Shown here in pieces: positions 23,336 to 34,989 of a stretch of DNA of 64,000 bases. The position numbers and the translations under genes were made by a program. The number at the start of each line of letters is the position of its first letter. Positions within the stretch are counted from its first letter, which is position 1. Origin of the DNA: Absidia repens (Eukaryota > Mucoromycota > Mucoromycetes > Mucorales > Cunninghamellaceae); contig MCGE01000011.1 in NCBI GenBank assembly GCA_002105175.1, positions 62,001 through 126,000 of the forward strand, in the 5' to 3' direction. The notes under the pieces were generated by a model. It did not search any database. It was not told the origin of the DNA and worked only from the letters and a program-made list of their open reading frames with translations.

Positions 23336-24565
23336 AAATAAACGCTCTGGCGCTCCGCTGGAGCTTTTGGAAATCTTTCGATTTACTGGGTATCACAGTT
23401 TTTTATTAAAGTGTGGGTTTCGATGGGATAGGATTAAAGCCTCCGCCATTTCGCACTTTGGTGGGCAGCCCCTTGGGGCCCGACCGTCGTGCTCAGCGCG
23501 TCGTCAATGGGTTCTTTTTTGTATGCTGAAAAGAAAAAAAATAGAGAAGGGATTAGAGCCTTCGCCATTTCGCACTATGGTGGGCAGCCCCTTGGGGCCC
23601 AATCGTCGTGCTCAGCGCGTCGTCAATGGGTTTTTTGTGTGCTGAAATAATAGCTTACTTGAAATGCATCGGAGAGATTAGAGTTTGATTATGTAGTGGT
23701 TGCAACTGCCTTTCCACTGGAAGATAAAACGAATTATGCTATATGGTAATTATGGCGATTGCCCGTTTATTTAATTTTTATTTGCAGTTCCCTGATTTTT
23801 TGACATAAAAAAAAAGCTGGATGATTCAGACTCCGCATTTTGCTTTCTATTTTTTTTTTTTGATCCCCTTTTTTTTCCTTCTCTTTTCTTTCTTTTTATT
23901 TTTTTCCTTCATGATAGTCTGAATGATATGATGACAAGGCTCATTGGGGAATTGGTGATCTAGGATTAGTGTTAGAACTTGAATTAGGGGCGTTTTAAAA
24001 AATGCAAAACAAACATCATGGGAAAACCCTTTCATTTTGGATGAAGGATTTGAGAACGACAGTAGATTAGCACTCATTAGTTTACTAATAGTTTGTCATT
24101 GTTTATATCTACGACTGAATAAATATGTTCTTTTTATTATATTTAGTATCTCTGTTGTACGTTTACATTATGAGCTTCATTGAATGTGTATTACATATGC
24201 ATAGAAAAAAAAAAAAAGTGCGTCTATATAATATACAGTATATATATATAAGGGTTGTGTTTGTGTGAAAAAACAGCTATTACAGTGTATTCTATTGTGG
24301 TGGGGTATATTGAAGAACAAAGCTGAGAATAATATTAATTATGTAGCCACTGGGTGGCAGGGTGTTTCTGAAGTGTGGGTTTTGATGGAAGATTCTGTGT
24401 TTGGGTGGGCAGCGATTGAGAAAAAAAGGATGGACAGCTCCTATGGTGGGCAGCGCCTTGGGACCCAACGGTGGTTTGCTCAGGGGTCTGTCTGAAAAAG
24501 AGAGTTGGAGGGACAAAGAAGCGGAAATTAAAGTTAGTTAGCTGAGTTTCCTTATGATCCTTATT
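23336..24565 (+). repeat. Dispersed composite repeat, copy 3
   Basis: Most regular copy. Head AACGCTCTGGCGCTCCGCTG with GGAGC (hairpin), two modules (AGCC words at 23438 and 23557, spacing 119), middle, polypyrimidines (23860-23910), core 23955-24060 with hairpin GCGTTTTAAAAAATGC (one G-U type pair) and GGGAAAACCCTTTCA, CTGAATAAATATGTTC at 24114, tail with A13 and AACAGCTATTACAGTG, and a final degenerate module (CTATGGTGGGCAGCGCC). No gene is inside. Confidence 0.85.
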
Positions 24566-25499
24566 TTTTTTAATATATAAATATATAATAAAATAAATTT
24601 TGCAACTTCCAAGGACACATTACTAGTGGACACAAGTGTCCGTTGTCCAAATAAGGAAATTGGCCATTTTCGAGCGCCTTCTTTTTTTTTGAACATTATA
24701 AAGTACCCTTGATATTAATTCCACATAACAAGCTAAATTAAAAAAATGATTCATAAAATATAATAAATGGAAGAAGCTTTATTGTGAAGATATACTACTC
24801 TAAAGATCGAACGTTTGTGTCCACTGAGTTCATATCCTGCTTCTTAATAATTGCTACCTTTTTTTTTCTACTTGACTTTCTGTGATGTGATGTGGGCGTG
24901 ATATTTGTGGAGGTCAGAGGGGTTTGTAATAATTCATGTAAATTATTGTGGATTCTATATGATTCATGGATGGTGGTGATAATGTTCCTCTGTATGATTG
25001 TAGTTTAGTATTTAGTATGTTGTCTTTCGGCGCGCGAAAAACAAGCTCTCCATTAGTATCAGCAAACGGAAGCAGTAGATAAAATGATAGCTCAACGGTT
25101 CATAGTATGTCACATAATTGAGCATGAGCAATTTTAAAAAATTATCGCTTAATAACGATGTATATGAGATAATGCATAACTCCTATTTGTCATTTAAAAC
25201 ACTGTGAGCATTACCCTCTCAGTAAAAAATTTCGAACTGGGTGGGGCCGGGGTTCGCCAAGGATTGAGTTCGGGTAGCCCTCACTGTTAACACCATGAGA
25301 AAGGTCGGAATTGGTTGATTAATATGCTCTACAATTCATTGAAAGGGCGGATTGATCATAAAATAGCATCTGATGAATAAGATGGGCAAAAAGCTAATGA
25401 TTGTAAAAGAAAGACATATTTTATTGACGCATGACATACACTAGGATTATTCAAAGATTAAACTAAATGAGCGCAAACGATAGTAAAAAAGGATCTATG
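24566..25499. other. Gene-free AT-rich stretch
   Basis: No coding frame of note. GGACACAAGTGTCC at about 24633 is a short palindrome, and GTTTGTGTCCACTGA at 24811 resembles TTTGTGTCCGCTAA at 22918; these could be edges of old insertions. Otherwise I see nothing. Confidence 0.4.
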
Positions 25500-25800
25500 T
25501 AGAAGGCAAATTACACGTACGAGAGATACTAATGGTAAAACAGGCAAAACATTTTATTCAGATGCAAATATCAACTATGACAAGTAATATTAAGCTACGG
25601 TAATGACAATACCATTTCACCCCTATCCTAATGAATGCTGATTTAATGACATGCCCAAATCACAAATCCAAAAGAAAAGGGTTTCCCCATGCATGTTTGT
25701 ATTGCATTTTCAAAATGCCCCTGATTCAAGGTCTAAATCTAATCTTAGACAGCAATAAGCTCATGAAGGTCACAACGAAGAAAAAATGAAAAATTAAAGG
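25500..25800 (-). repeat. Solo hairpin-core repeat, reverse strand
   Basis: Reading the minus strand: a purine/pyrimidine tract at 25800-25770, hairpin GCATTTTGAAAATGC (perfect 7-bp stem, about 25718-25704), then GGGGAAACCCTTTTC (25695-25681), then TGAATAAAATGTTTTGCC near 25560-25545. Only the core part of the family is present; head, module and tail are absent. Confidence 0.75.
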
Positions 25801-26343
25801 GAAGGCTTAAAGGTGAGTCGGAGTGAGAACGCACCACATGCACCAGATCCAAAAACCTCCCACCAATTACAAGTTGATTTGAGCATCGTATTTGCTTCAC
25901 TACAGTGTATAACTTCAGTTTGATGTAGAATAAATAAAATAATACACCATATTCCCAGCCTAAAAGCTATGCTGACAGCACAGCCTTGGATGGTTGATAT
26001 ATATGCCTGAAATTCGTCATACATCGTCTTAATTTTCAATCCTTTGCCGTACTTGTCTCAATTGAAACTTAAACCCCACTATCCAATCACATTTGAAAAA
26101 ATGAGCGTCTCCTCCAGCTCTACTTTAGTGGCGCTGAAAATCTATCTCCTCCTTACACTCAGTTTGTTTTTGTTTTTTCTGTTTGTTTTTCTTTGTAAGC
26201 CGTTTTATTTTGTAAGTGTTTATTTATATATGTGAAAATATATTTGTGTTTATGTGTGTATGTGTGTTGCTTTTTATATTTAATATGTCAAAACAAGCCA
26301 CTCATAACTGTCTCTATTTTTTTGGACTTAACTGGTAGCAAGT
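25801..26343. other. Intergenic region upstream of the PHD gene
   Basis: An 81-codon minus frame at 25794-26039 has no recognisable features and I do not call it. The last 200 bases are T-rich with a TTATATATGTG run and are the likely promoter and 5' UTR of the plus-strand gene. Confidence 0.35.
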
Positions 26344-29169
26344 ATGGCACAAGAAAATAACGATATGACTTTGTCGAGTTTACGAAACGACAGAACTTTT
26401 GCAACTACCAGTCAGTTCTTCCATACTTTCCAGGCAGCCTTTCGTCCCTGGCCGAATTATGCTGAAAGTCAATGGTCTTCTATATTACAACGACCTCAAT
26501 CTACTCAAGATGATTACGTTTTTTCTACCGAGGTAATAAAAATATTGGATTACGGGTTCTTTTTCATATATTCAACTGTCTTATTCACGTTTCTTACTGC
26601 AGGATTTGGAGGGTATGTTACTGGATACAAGTCGTCGTTATCAGCTAGAAGAATTAATTATTCGTATGCTACGACTTTTGACTCGCAACCGCTTCGTCAG
26701 GTAGGCCAACCAAAAAAAAAAAAAAACCTCCCGAGGCCTTTCAAGCTAATTTTTTTTTTTTTTACATCCTAGCACCACCACTTGGCAGGAATATTTTTCT
26801 CGAGAATGGGATCGACGTGAACCTGACGACGCCAATCCTTTTTACATCACAGAAAAAGGCCCTTCAAAAGCAACGACAATAATGAACAATCAAGATACCG
26901 TTACACAAAATGAAACCAGTGCAAACAAATCCGATGATGGAAGTCGATCATTTTTCGATCTTTCCACGAAATCAAGACTCACTCTGCTAAACACATTATG
27001 TGAGGTAAGTGATTTTGTCCTTTACTTTCTGTTTTGCTAATCTCATATCTGAAATATCTACTACCTGATTTTGCAGTGGCAATTGGATGATCCAGAGCGA
27101 TTGCGGGAACATATGAACAGTGAAGAGGACGCTACGCAATGGGTAAGTCAGTCATTATTCCCGTAAAAAAAATGTGTTATTAGTTCTTTTTCTCTCACTC
27201 ACATTTCATGTTTCTGTTCCTTCAAGAGAGTGGATCCTATTGGTTATGATACAAAGGGGAATACTTTCTGGCTCTTTGATGGTAATGTTTTATATATATA
27301 TATCTGAAATATCGATGGTTTTAATAATACATTTGAATAATTTTTATAGATAATCGACTTTACAAGGAAGCAGCACCGCTCAATAAAAAAAAAGCAATGA
27401 ATCGGAAAAAAAAAAAATCGATACCACAATCTACTAGACAAAACCTTCGCCGAAGTACTCGAACAATCACGACCGTTGCCTCTGAACATGATGAAAATCT
27501 TGAAGAAGAAGAAGAGGATGAAGAAGAATGGACACCTTGGAAACTGGTAATTCATATTATTAGAATGAGTCAAGGAAACATCTTCTAATACGGCATATAT
27601 AGGTTTGCATGACGGTAGACGAATGGCAACAATTCCCGCAAAAATATGGAAAAAGTAAACATATACAGGATCAGCAATTTCATCAACTTTTGATCGATGA
27701 TGTTCTGCCCAAAGTAATTCCTGTGATTGAAGAGCACGAAAAAAATCGTAAAAAACAAGAAGCTTTAGCCTACCGAAAACGAAGTTCAAGAATCTTGGTC
27801 CGTGAACTTGAAGCACTGGAACATCATCAAGCAGTATCCAACGATCTATCTTCACCGGAAAAAACATTGTCAAGAAGCGAGCAACGTCGATTGCAGAAGG
27901 AAGCAGATGAAAAGGAACGACAGGTCAAGGCGCGTGAAGAAAGGATATTGGAAAGGGAACGTAAATTATTCGCAAAGGCACAAGCGGAAGAACGTGCGGC
28001 TGAAAAAGCTCGTTTGGACCGTGAACGACGGCTTCAACGACGTCATGGTGATGCGCCTATTGATAATGATATGGACGGTAATGAATATCTCATAGTTGAT
28101 CAAGAATCATCTCCACAACAAGACTTCAAAATAATACTCACAGTGGCCGATCCAAAGAAAAAATCTACATCCAAATCCAAAAAAAAGGTCACCAAAGAGG
28201 TCAAGAAGAAGAAAGCGGCGGACGATCATACTCTCGGGAAACGAAAAAGAGGACGGAAACCGAAGGTTCGCCTGCAAGAAGATGATGAAAGCTGGATCTT
28301 TAATTGTACATGCGGAGTTTTTGGAAGAAATATAGTAAGTGACAGGGTTCTCTCATACATCAAAAAAAAAAAAAAAATTAAATTCTCATTCCTCGCTATA
28401 GGACGATGGCACTCCAATGATAGCATGTGAAAGATGTAATGAATGGCAGCATATTGCGTGTTTACGCCAATCAGGTCAAGTAGATACACGTTTGAAGTCA
28501 TTTGATGATCTGACGTTTATTTGCCGGCGGTGCACGGATAAAGAAGCCAAGGAAGAAATCAACGTGGATGAAATTAATACCAATGATGGGAGATTGATCA
28601 GCACCAAAATTCAAAAATCAGTGTCAATTCCATCATCATCATATGCGACCAATACTGTCGCTGTTACAAATAATGCGTCACATTACGATCAATCTCTTCC
28701 TCCAATTCCAGCAGCATCGCATCCCTCCAGCTACCAATTACCTGTCCCTGCTTATCCTCCTATCATTCAATCGTCTGAGCGCCATTTTTTGCAACCACCT
28801 ATTCATTCATCTTTGAAACCCGTCTACGCATTACAGCCACAATATGCTGATTCTGAAAGGAGCAATAAGTTACTATATTATAATAGTGGGACCACCGCTC
28901 ACCATCCACCCCAACATGTCCTGCCAACTTCCATCATGACAGGAACTACAGGCGAACATCAACAGCAGCAGCAGCAATATCATCATCAACATACGTTGCC
29001 TTCATTAACTCATCCGCCAATAGAACTAGAATCTCCTCAGGCATCTAATTTATTATCATCTGTGGCACCATCATCATCTCTCCCGCCAGTTACAAATAAT
29101 ACCAATATTCCTACAGTCAATCCTTCTATGACCACCGAATCAACACATGCAACAAAGCCTCCACAATAA
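26344..29169 (+). CDS. WHIM/PHD-finger chromatin protein (RSF1/CECR2-like ISWI partner)
   Basis: Predicted nuclear subunit of an ISWI-type remodelling complex. The first exons (26344-26532, then from about 26603) encode a helical region (FHTFQAAFRPWPNYAESQ ... YQLEELIIRMLRLLTRNRF) where a DDT-like domain would sit. A WHIM1-like helix follows (SRLTLLNTLCEWQLDDPERL), then a WHIM2/WSD-like strand (VDPIGYDTKGNTFWLFDDNR). A long acidic and basic coiled coil (27.6-28.2 kb) precedes a PHD finger split by an intron: WIFNCTCGV, then MIACERCNEWQHIACL and FICRRC. That supplies the expected Cys4-His-Cys3 ligands. The C-terminus is Pro/Gln/His-rich and disordered. Stop at 29167-29169. No WAC domain is seen, which argues against Itc1/ACF1. 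Confidence 0.8.
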
Positions 29170-29664
29170 ATAAAAAAAACATTTATAATAGTAATATAAT
29201 AATAAATAATAGAATGAGTGGGAAAGTTTAAAGAATATTTTGAGTGGAAAGAAGGTTTTCCGCGGCGTGTTGCAGGATTATTGTTCGGGCAATTTCAACT
29301 TTTTTATTATCCGCATTTTTGTTTTCCTGCTTACTGGATCATATTTCACGGCAGTGTAACTCTCCCACAGACAGGCGATTGACTGATTTGATCTATTTAC
29401 TACTTCCTCTTATTATTTTAGTATGTATCGTCAATCACTTCAATTGACCGTTTCCTCGGATATTTTTGTTTTGGTTGTTACTGTTGTATTATTGGTTATG
29501 TTCACACAAAATATGTGTATTGGTGGATAAGGTTTGCCCCTAAGATGATTGATTTAAACTCAGAACCACCTTTTTTAAGTCTGTTGACTCGGTGACTCTC
29601 AGACTTCTTTTTCTCTTCACCTACATTTTTTTTCTTTCTTTGAACCATTCTTACATTATATAGC
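29170..29664. other. Intergenic region between PHD gene and lactate dehydrogenase
   Basis: Contains the 3' end of the upstream gene (AATAATAAATAATAG at about 29198) and a T/C-rich stretch at 29605-29645 that is likely the 5' UTR/promoter of the next gene. A 67-codon frame at 29244-29447 is hydrophobic but unsupported. Confidence 0.4.
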
Positions 29665-31558
29665 ATGAAGGTCATTTCTCCTCAAGAAGTTGCAAAACAT
29701 AACACCAAAGGTAAAGTACTACATATTAATATTATATTAAACCGAATATTATTTATGATTGCGTTTGTATCTCGAAAAAATAGATGACCTGTGGATTATT
29801 TTACATGGAAAAATTTACGACTTGACTCAGTTCCTGCCGGATCATCCAGGAGGTCAAAAAATCATTCTCAAGTATGCAGGGACTGATGCTACCAGTGCTT
29901 TTGATCCAATCCATCCTCCTGATATTATTGAACGCTTTTTGTCACCTGAAGTCTGCCTTGGCGAAATTGATCAAGCATTAGTGGCTAGCCAACCAAAAGT
30001 CGAGTCTGAAGAAGAGAAGCGAAGTCGCCTTGCTCATGAAGCCAAACCTCGATTGGATGAAATGTATAATTCCTTTGATTTTGAAAGTAAGTTAATTATG
30101 GAATTCAAAAGTTGATTTGGTTTGGAGATTCACCGTTTTTTTTTTTTTTTGATAGCTGTGGCCAAAAATGTATTGTCACCTGTTGCGTGGGCTTACTATT
30201 CGTCAGGCTCGGATGATGAAATCACGATGCGTGAAAACCACAATGCCTTCCATCGTATTTGGCTGAAACCCCGTGTGCTTGTGAATGTCAAGGAGGTGGA
30301 TGTCTCTACTACAATGTTGGGTTCAAAGGTCGATATGCCACTTTATATTACTGCCACTGCTCTTGCGAAACTGGGACATCCTGAAGGGGAAGTGGTTTTG
30401 ACTCAAGCTGCTGCTAAAAACAACATCATTCAAATGATCCCTACTCTTGCCTCTTGCTCTTTTGATGACATTGTCGATGCTGCTCTAGCTACGCAAACTC
30501 AATGGTTGCAGCTTTATGTCAATGCCGATCGTGAAGTCAGTAAAAAGTTTGTCCAGCATGCTGAAAAACGTGGTATCAAGGGTTTATTTATTACAGTGGA
30601 TGCTCCTCAATTAGGTAAGCCCTTCATATATATATTAAAGTGGATGAAAACTCATATTTTGTTTTTTGGGAATTAGGTCGACGTGAAAAGGATATGCGAC
30701 AAAAATATGACCAAGACACGCCTGATGAAATTGAACGGAACAAAACCGAAGTAAATCGCAACGAAGGCGCTGCTCGAGCCATCAGTCAGTTTATCGATCC
30801 TTCATTATGTTGGGATGACATTGCCTGGTTCCGCACTGTGACTAAAATGCCCATTATCATCAAAGGTGTTCAAACGGCTGATGATGCCGTTTTGGCTGCC
30901 AAGGCCGGCTGTCAAGGTGTCGTTTTATCCAACCATGGTGGTCGTCAACTCGATTTTGCTCCTTCCGCTATTGAAATTTTGGCAGAAGTCATGGATGCCT
31001 TGCGCGCCGAATGTTTGTTGGACAATGGTTTTGAAGTTTATGTGGATGGTGGTATCCGTAGAGGTAGCGATATTTTCAAGGCAATTGCTTTGGGTGCCAC
31101 TGGTGTGGGTATTGGTCGTCCTGCCTTGGTAAGTGTATCAAAAACGAACGAACGAACGAACAAACGAACAAACGAACAAACAAACAAACAAACAAACAAA
31201 CAAACAACAACCAAACTTACACTGAGTCTGCTCTTTATTCCTTATAGTATGCCATGTCCTCTTACGGTGTGGAAGGTGTTGATCATCTTTTAAACCTGTA
31301 CAAGGTAGCGAACATAGCTTTATCATGGAAAATGGTGAATAAGGACTCACAATTGTTCGTTTTTTTTTGGGGGGGGGTGATTAGAATGAACTGGAAATGG
31401 TAATGCGATTGATGGGTGCCCGCACATTGAAAGACATCACTCGATCAATGGTTGATATTCGCAACATCAAGGATCACTTTGTCGCCAATCCTACTGATTA
31501 CCTTGCTCACAATGCCTATGATCAAATGCGGCCTCGAGGAAAATTATCCAAGTTGTAA
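29665..31558 (+). CDS. Flavocytochrome b2-type L-lactate dehydrogenase (cytochrome b5 + FMN domain)
   Basis: Oxidises L-lactate (or a related 2-hydroxy acid) to the keto acid, passing electrons through FMN and heme. Six exons: 29665-29710, 29784-30086, 30156-30614, 30677-31128, 31248-31304 and 31385-31558; all frames join. Residues 1-80 are a cytochrome b5 domain with heme ligands in FLPDHPGGQK (His36) and FDPIHPPD (His59). The FMN-dependent alpha-hydroxyacid dehydrogenase barrel follows, with PLYITATALAKLGHPEGE, QWLQLYVN, FITVDAPQLGRRE, the active-site SNHGGRQLDF (catalytic His, substrate Arg) and the glycine-rich VDGGIRRGSDIFKA. The protein begins directly at the b5 domain without the presequence that sends yeast Cyb2 to the intermembrane space, so a cytosolic form is possible unless an upstream start exists. 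About 496 residues. Confidence 0.92.
31141..31208 (+). repeat. AAACGAACG-type microsatellite in an intron
   Basis: The fourth-to-fifth exon intron of the lactate dehydrogenase contains repeated ACGA/ACAA tetranucleotides, drifting from AACGAACGAACG to AAACAAACAAAC. Tetranucleotide slippage is the simple explanation. The exon boundaries are unaffected. Confidence 0.9.
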
Positions 31559-31918
31559 TTGTAGTATAGTTTATTATATCATATGTATTGTAGCTGTATT
31601 TGAAAATTAAATAAAATATTTATATATCTTTTTACACCTTTATCTTTATTGAAATTGTCTTCCTTTTACTTCTAAAATCATGTAGATAGCCCTGAGGGTA
31701 GTGCCAAATACCGGAGCTGCAAGTACAGCCTGTAAAACAAACCGCATTGGTTTTCTGCTTGACTGCTTTTCGTTATCCGACAAATAAAAGGATTTTCTCT
31801 CTTTTTTTTTTTTTTTTTTTTTTTTCTTCCTTACCCCAACTTTTTTTTTTTTTTTTTTATTTTTTTTTTTTTTGCATTTCTTCATTTCTACTACATTATA
31901 TATATATCCTACCTATCA
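31559..31918. promoter_or_regulatory. Poly(T)-rich region upstream of the forkhead gene
   Basis: The lactate dehydrogenase 3' end has AATAAAATATT at about 31611. From 31801 to 31873 there are T runs of roughly 25, 18 and 13 bases separated by a few bases. They lie 50-120 bases before the forkhead start, followed by TATATATATCC. Such tracts usually lie in nucleosome-poor promoters; assignment is by position only. Confidence 0.45.
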
Positions 31919-34239
31919 ATGTCATCCTCTGAACTTGCTTCTTCCATAGTCAATTCAAGTAGTGAAGGATCAGATACTACCATACCTGGTTTTCAGCAAC
32001 AACAGCAAGAGCAGCAAGAACAACAATTACCAGCACCACTAGCGTCGCAACAACAACAACAACAATGTTTAGCTAGTAAGACAATTGACACTCCAGAAAA
32101 TAATAGCAACACATTATCTTCCCCAACAGCGGCTTCACCTACAGCCTCCGTAACAGCGGTACTTGCTTCAGCACCAACGACAACGGGGATGACCCCTTTG
32201 GACACCTCGGACCCTCATACCACACTTACAGCAATGACCTCTACCACTACCACTACATCTACTGTCAGTGCATCACCCAACGCAGCTCCTTCTGCGCCAG
32301 TACAAGCCTACGCGAAACTAGAAGGGGAGGATTTTTGTTATTATATTCGCACCCTACAAGTGACGCTTGGGCGCAAGGCTGCGGCGTCAACACCCAACAA
32401 TGTAGATATTCCGCTAGGCAACACGAAATCTGTCTCTCGTCATCATGCACGCCTATTTTACAACTTCACAACTCAACGATTTGAAATGATGGTGTTTGGA
32501 AAAAATGGTGCTTTGGTGAATGAACGATTCGTGGAATGCGGGGCGACAGTACCTTTGGAAAATCGGACGAAGATTCAGATTGGTGATGTTGCTTTTGTCT
32601 TTCTATTACCTCGCTTGATGGATTTGGACGATAAGGTCAATAATGGTGCGGAACATGGAAGTGTCGTCAATGCGAATGGCAGCGGTGACAAGGAAAGACG
32701 GGTAGGCGGTGGTAGTGAAGGCGATTATATCTCAACCCCTCGACAACTGCAAAAAAACGGTGGTGGCTCGGATGTCATAACAACAACGACTTTGGATCAT
32801 CTCAACAAAAAGCAGCGAAAACGGCCATTATTACAAAAAAACAGCGATCAACTACATCAACAACAGCAGCAACATCAGTCACTTCTGGTATAGAATCTTC
32901 CTTATCAGATGATTTAGGCGCTACATACTCACCTATACCAGGGTCTTACAACGACAAAAACATCAAACCTCCTTACTCGTACGCCGCCATCATTGCGCAA
33001 GCCATCAACTCTTGTACGGAAAAGAAAATGACTCTCAGCAGTATTTATGCATATATCACCCATCAATATCCTTATTATCAAATGACTCAGAACGGCTGGC
33101 AGGTAAACGAAAAGGGAGAGAGAAAGATATTTGAAAAAAAAAAAACTCATCTTCCTATTCGTTTGATGTAGAACTCAATCCGACACAATCTATCTCTAAA
33201 CAAGGCATTTATCAAGGTGCCCCGTCAAAAGGATGAACCTGGTAAAGGGGCTTTTTGGGCTATTGATCCAAACGTTGATCCTCAATTTCTCAATGGCATT
33301 TACAAACGCAACAAACGATCATCACCACAACAAAAACCAATTTCAGGCGACAGCAGCAACAATGATAGCACGCCCACAACTACTGCAGTAAATACACCGG
33401 CACCTGGAAATGATGACGATTTACCTTCTTCCCCTGCCACCTCTACCTCCACTGAACCTCCACAAAAGCGAATCAAGACGGAACAAGCGCCGCTATCATC
33501 ACCTATCTCATCCTCTTTACTCGGCAATGATGTGAATATGGAGCAAACGCATGCAACGGAAATAAAGAATGAACAAGACGATATTGTGAAAATGGAAGCG
33601 ACGGAAAATACAAAAGCGGATGCATCACCACCACCAATATCATCATTACCGCCACCTCCGCCATTCCCACCATCATCATCTTCCATCTCATCGTCATCAA
33701 CTGTGAATACCTCAGAAGTGAATCAGACACATACCAAGGATATATCTTCTCCTCCTCCTCCTCCTCCTCCTGTCACAACTACTGCGATTATACCACCTGG
33801 GCAAATGCCATCATCAGCTTCAGCATCACAAACACCAGCTGATACTGTCCCATCGTCGATCCAACCACAATCCACTAACTCAGCAGCGCCAGTTATGCAA
33901 ACGCAATTACAGATCCAACTCCAACAAACCATTCGGCAACATTTATTGGACCCCGTGCGCAATCCTTTACCGCCATCCATTGCTCAATTATTACCCCAGG
34001 CCATTGCCCAACTACCTCCGGCATTGCGAACCCAACTTTCGGCTACTTTACAGGCCGCACTTAGCGCGCACCAAACACAACAACAGCAACTGGGCAATGC
34101 ATTAGCGACACCAACACATGCATCGCCTTCGACACCATCTGAATCATCTGCACTACCTGCAACAAGCATTAGTGATCGCAGCAGCTCGCCACCTCAGGCG
34201 ACAGATTCTACTGAAAAATCAGCAAACGAAAAGTCTTAG
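31919..34239 (+). CDS. FHA-forkhead transcription factor (Fkh1/2 / FOXK type), with one frame break
   Basis: Sequence-specific DNA-binding regulator. The N-terminal 120 residues are Gln/Ser/Thr-rich. An FHA domain follows ([47 protein letters not shown]), which reads phosphothreonine partners. The forkhead domain begins [14 protein letters not shown] and, after the intron 33103-33171, continues [18 protein letters not shown] and [11 protein letters not shown]. The tail is Pro/Ser/Gln-rich, ending at the stop 34237-34239. FHA plus forkhead in this order occurs in Fkh1/2, Fhl1 and FOXK; the well-kept forkhead favours Fkh/FOXK. The frame from the start ends at 32893, while the frame entering the forkhead is shifted by one base. 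The A7 run at 32835-32841 is the likely site: one extra A would join them. An unrecognised intron is the alternative. Confidence 0.85.
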
Positions 34240-34568
34240 TTTTAGTACCCTTCTCCCTGTTTCGCCTTTATTTTATTTCTATTTTTATATACTTTATTCA
34301 CAATCATTACATTGTCCTGTACATAAAATACGTTATCCCATTCTATTCTCACAAATAAACTCCAATTTTACCGTATCGTTTGCGTATCTTTTTGTATTTA
34401 GATGTATGAGATCGTGGCTGTGTGGCTATGTGACTTTGTGTATGTATGGGTGTGTGTATATGGATTGTCTTATTTATTGTGAATTATAATGTACTGATAA
34501 AAATTGAGGACATTGTTTTGATGGCTTTCACTTACGCAACTCTTGACGAATGCAAAATATTTAGCCTT
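34240..34568. other. 3' flank of the forkhead gene
   Basis: AT-rich with CACAAATAAACTCC at about 34350 as a plausible poly(A) signal. I see nothing else. Confidence 0.4.
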
Positions 34569-34740
34569 TCTTTTTTTTTTTTTTTTTTTTTTTTAATGGA
34601 CTAGCCCTATCGCATGCCAATGGTATTTCGGCGGGGCGTGCCTCCAGGGCGCGATCTGCATGGCCAACCTTCATTTCTTGGCGTGTCGTTGCCCCCCCCA
34701 AGGGAACGGACTCTAATAAAATCACTCCCAAAAAAAAAAA
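34569..34740 (+). mobile_element. Small GC-rich SINE-like insert between poly(T) and poly(A)
   Basis: A ~135-bp GC-rich segment (34596-34728) lies between a T24 run (34569-34592) and an A12 run (34729-34740). Its end reads GTTGCCCCCCCCAAGGGAAC (imperfect hairpin), GGACTCTAATAAAATC, ACTCCC and A12. That repeats the layout hairpin, short linker, AATAAAA, poly(A) of the two LINE 3' ends in this window. There is no convincing ORF. It could be a SINE using the LINE tail, or a very short LINE 3' end. Confidence 0.45.
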
Positions 34741-34989
34741 AGACTTTTTACATTTTGTAGTTATAGAACACCAATTTTTTTTTAATGAAAACCATTTTAT
34801 TACCATTCGTACATATACTTTTGCTTTTGTTCGGTTTTTATTTTTTTCATTTTGTGGATGAAGAATGGCACTTCGGAATACTGTCGATGTTGACCAGCGA
34901 GCTCATTTTTATCCCACTGGCCCCCCCAAAAAAAAACGCTCTGACCAAGACGCGGGATTTCAATGAATTGGTAAAAGGTCACATTTTCT
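34741..34989. other. Short gap with possible diverged repeat head
   Basis: AAACGCTCTGACCAAGACGC at about 34936 begins like the head of the composite repeat (AACGCTCTGG), then diverges. No gene is seen. Confidence 0.3.

Noticed and set aside
23367..23645. 92-codon frame over the second module of copy 3
   Set aside because: Its first module is read in a different frame from its second, so it is a by-product of repeat sequence.
25794..26039. 81-codon minus-strand frame
   Set aside because: No recognisable features; overlaps the edge of a dispersed repeat and the promoter region of the PHD gene.
31141..31208. Tetranucleotide run considered as a CRISPR-like or structured array
   Set aside because: Simple slippage microsatellite within an intron; no spacers.
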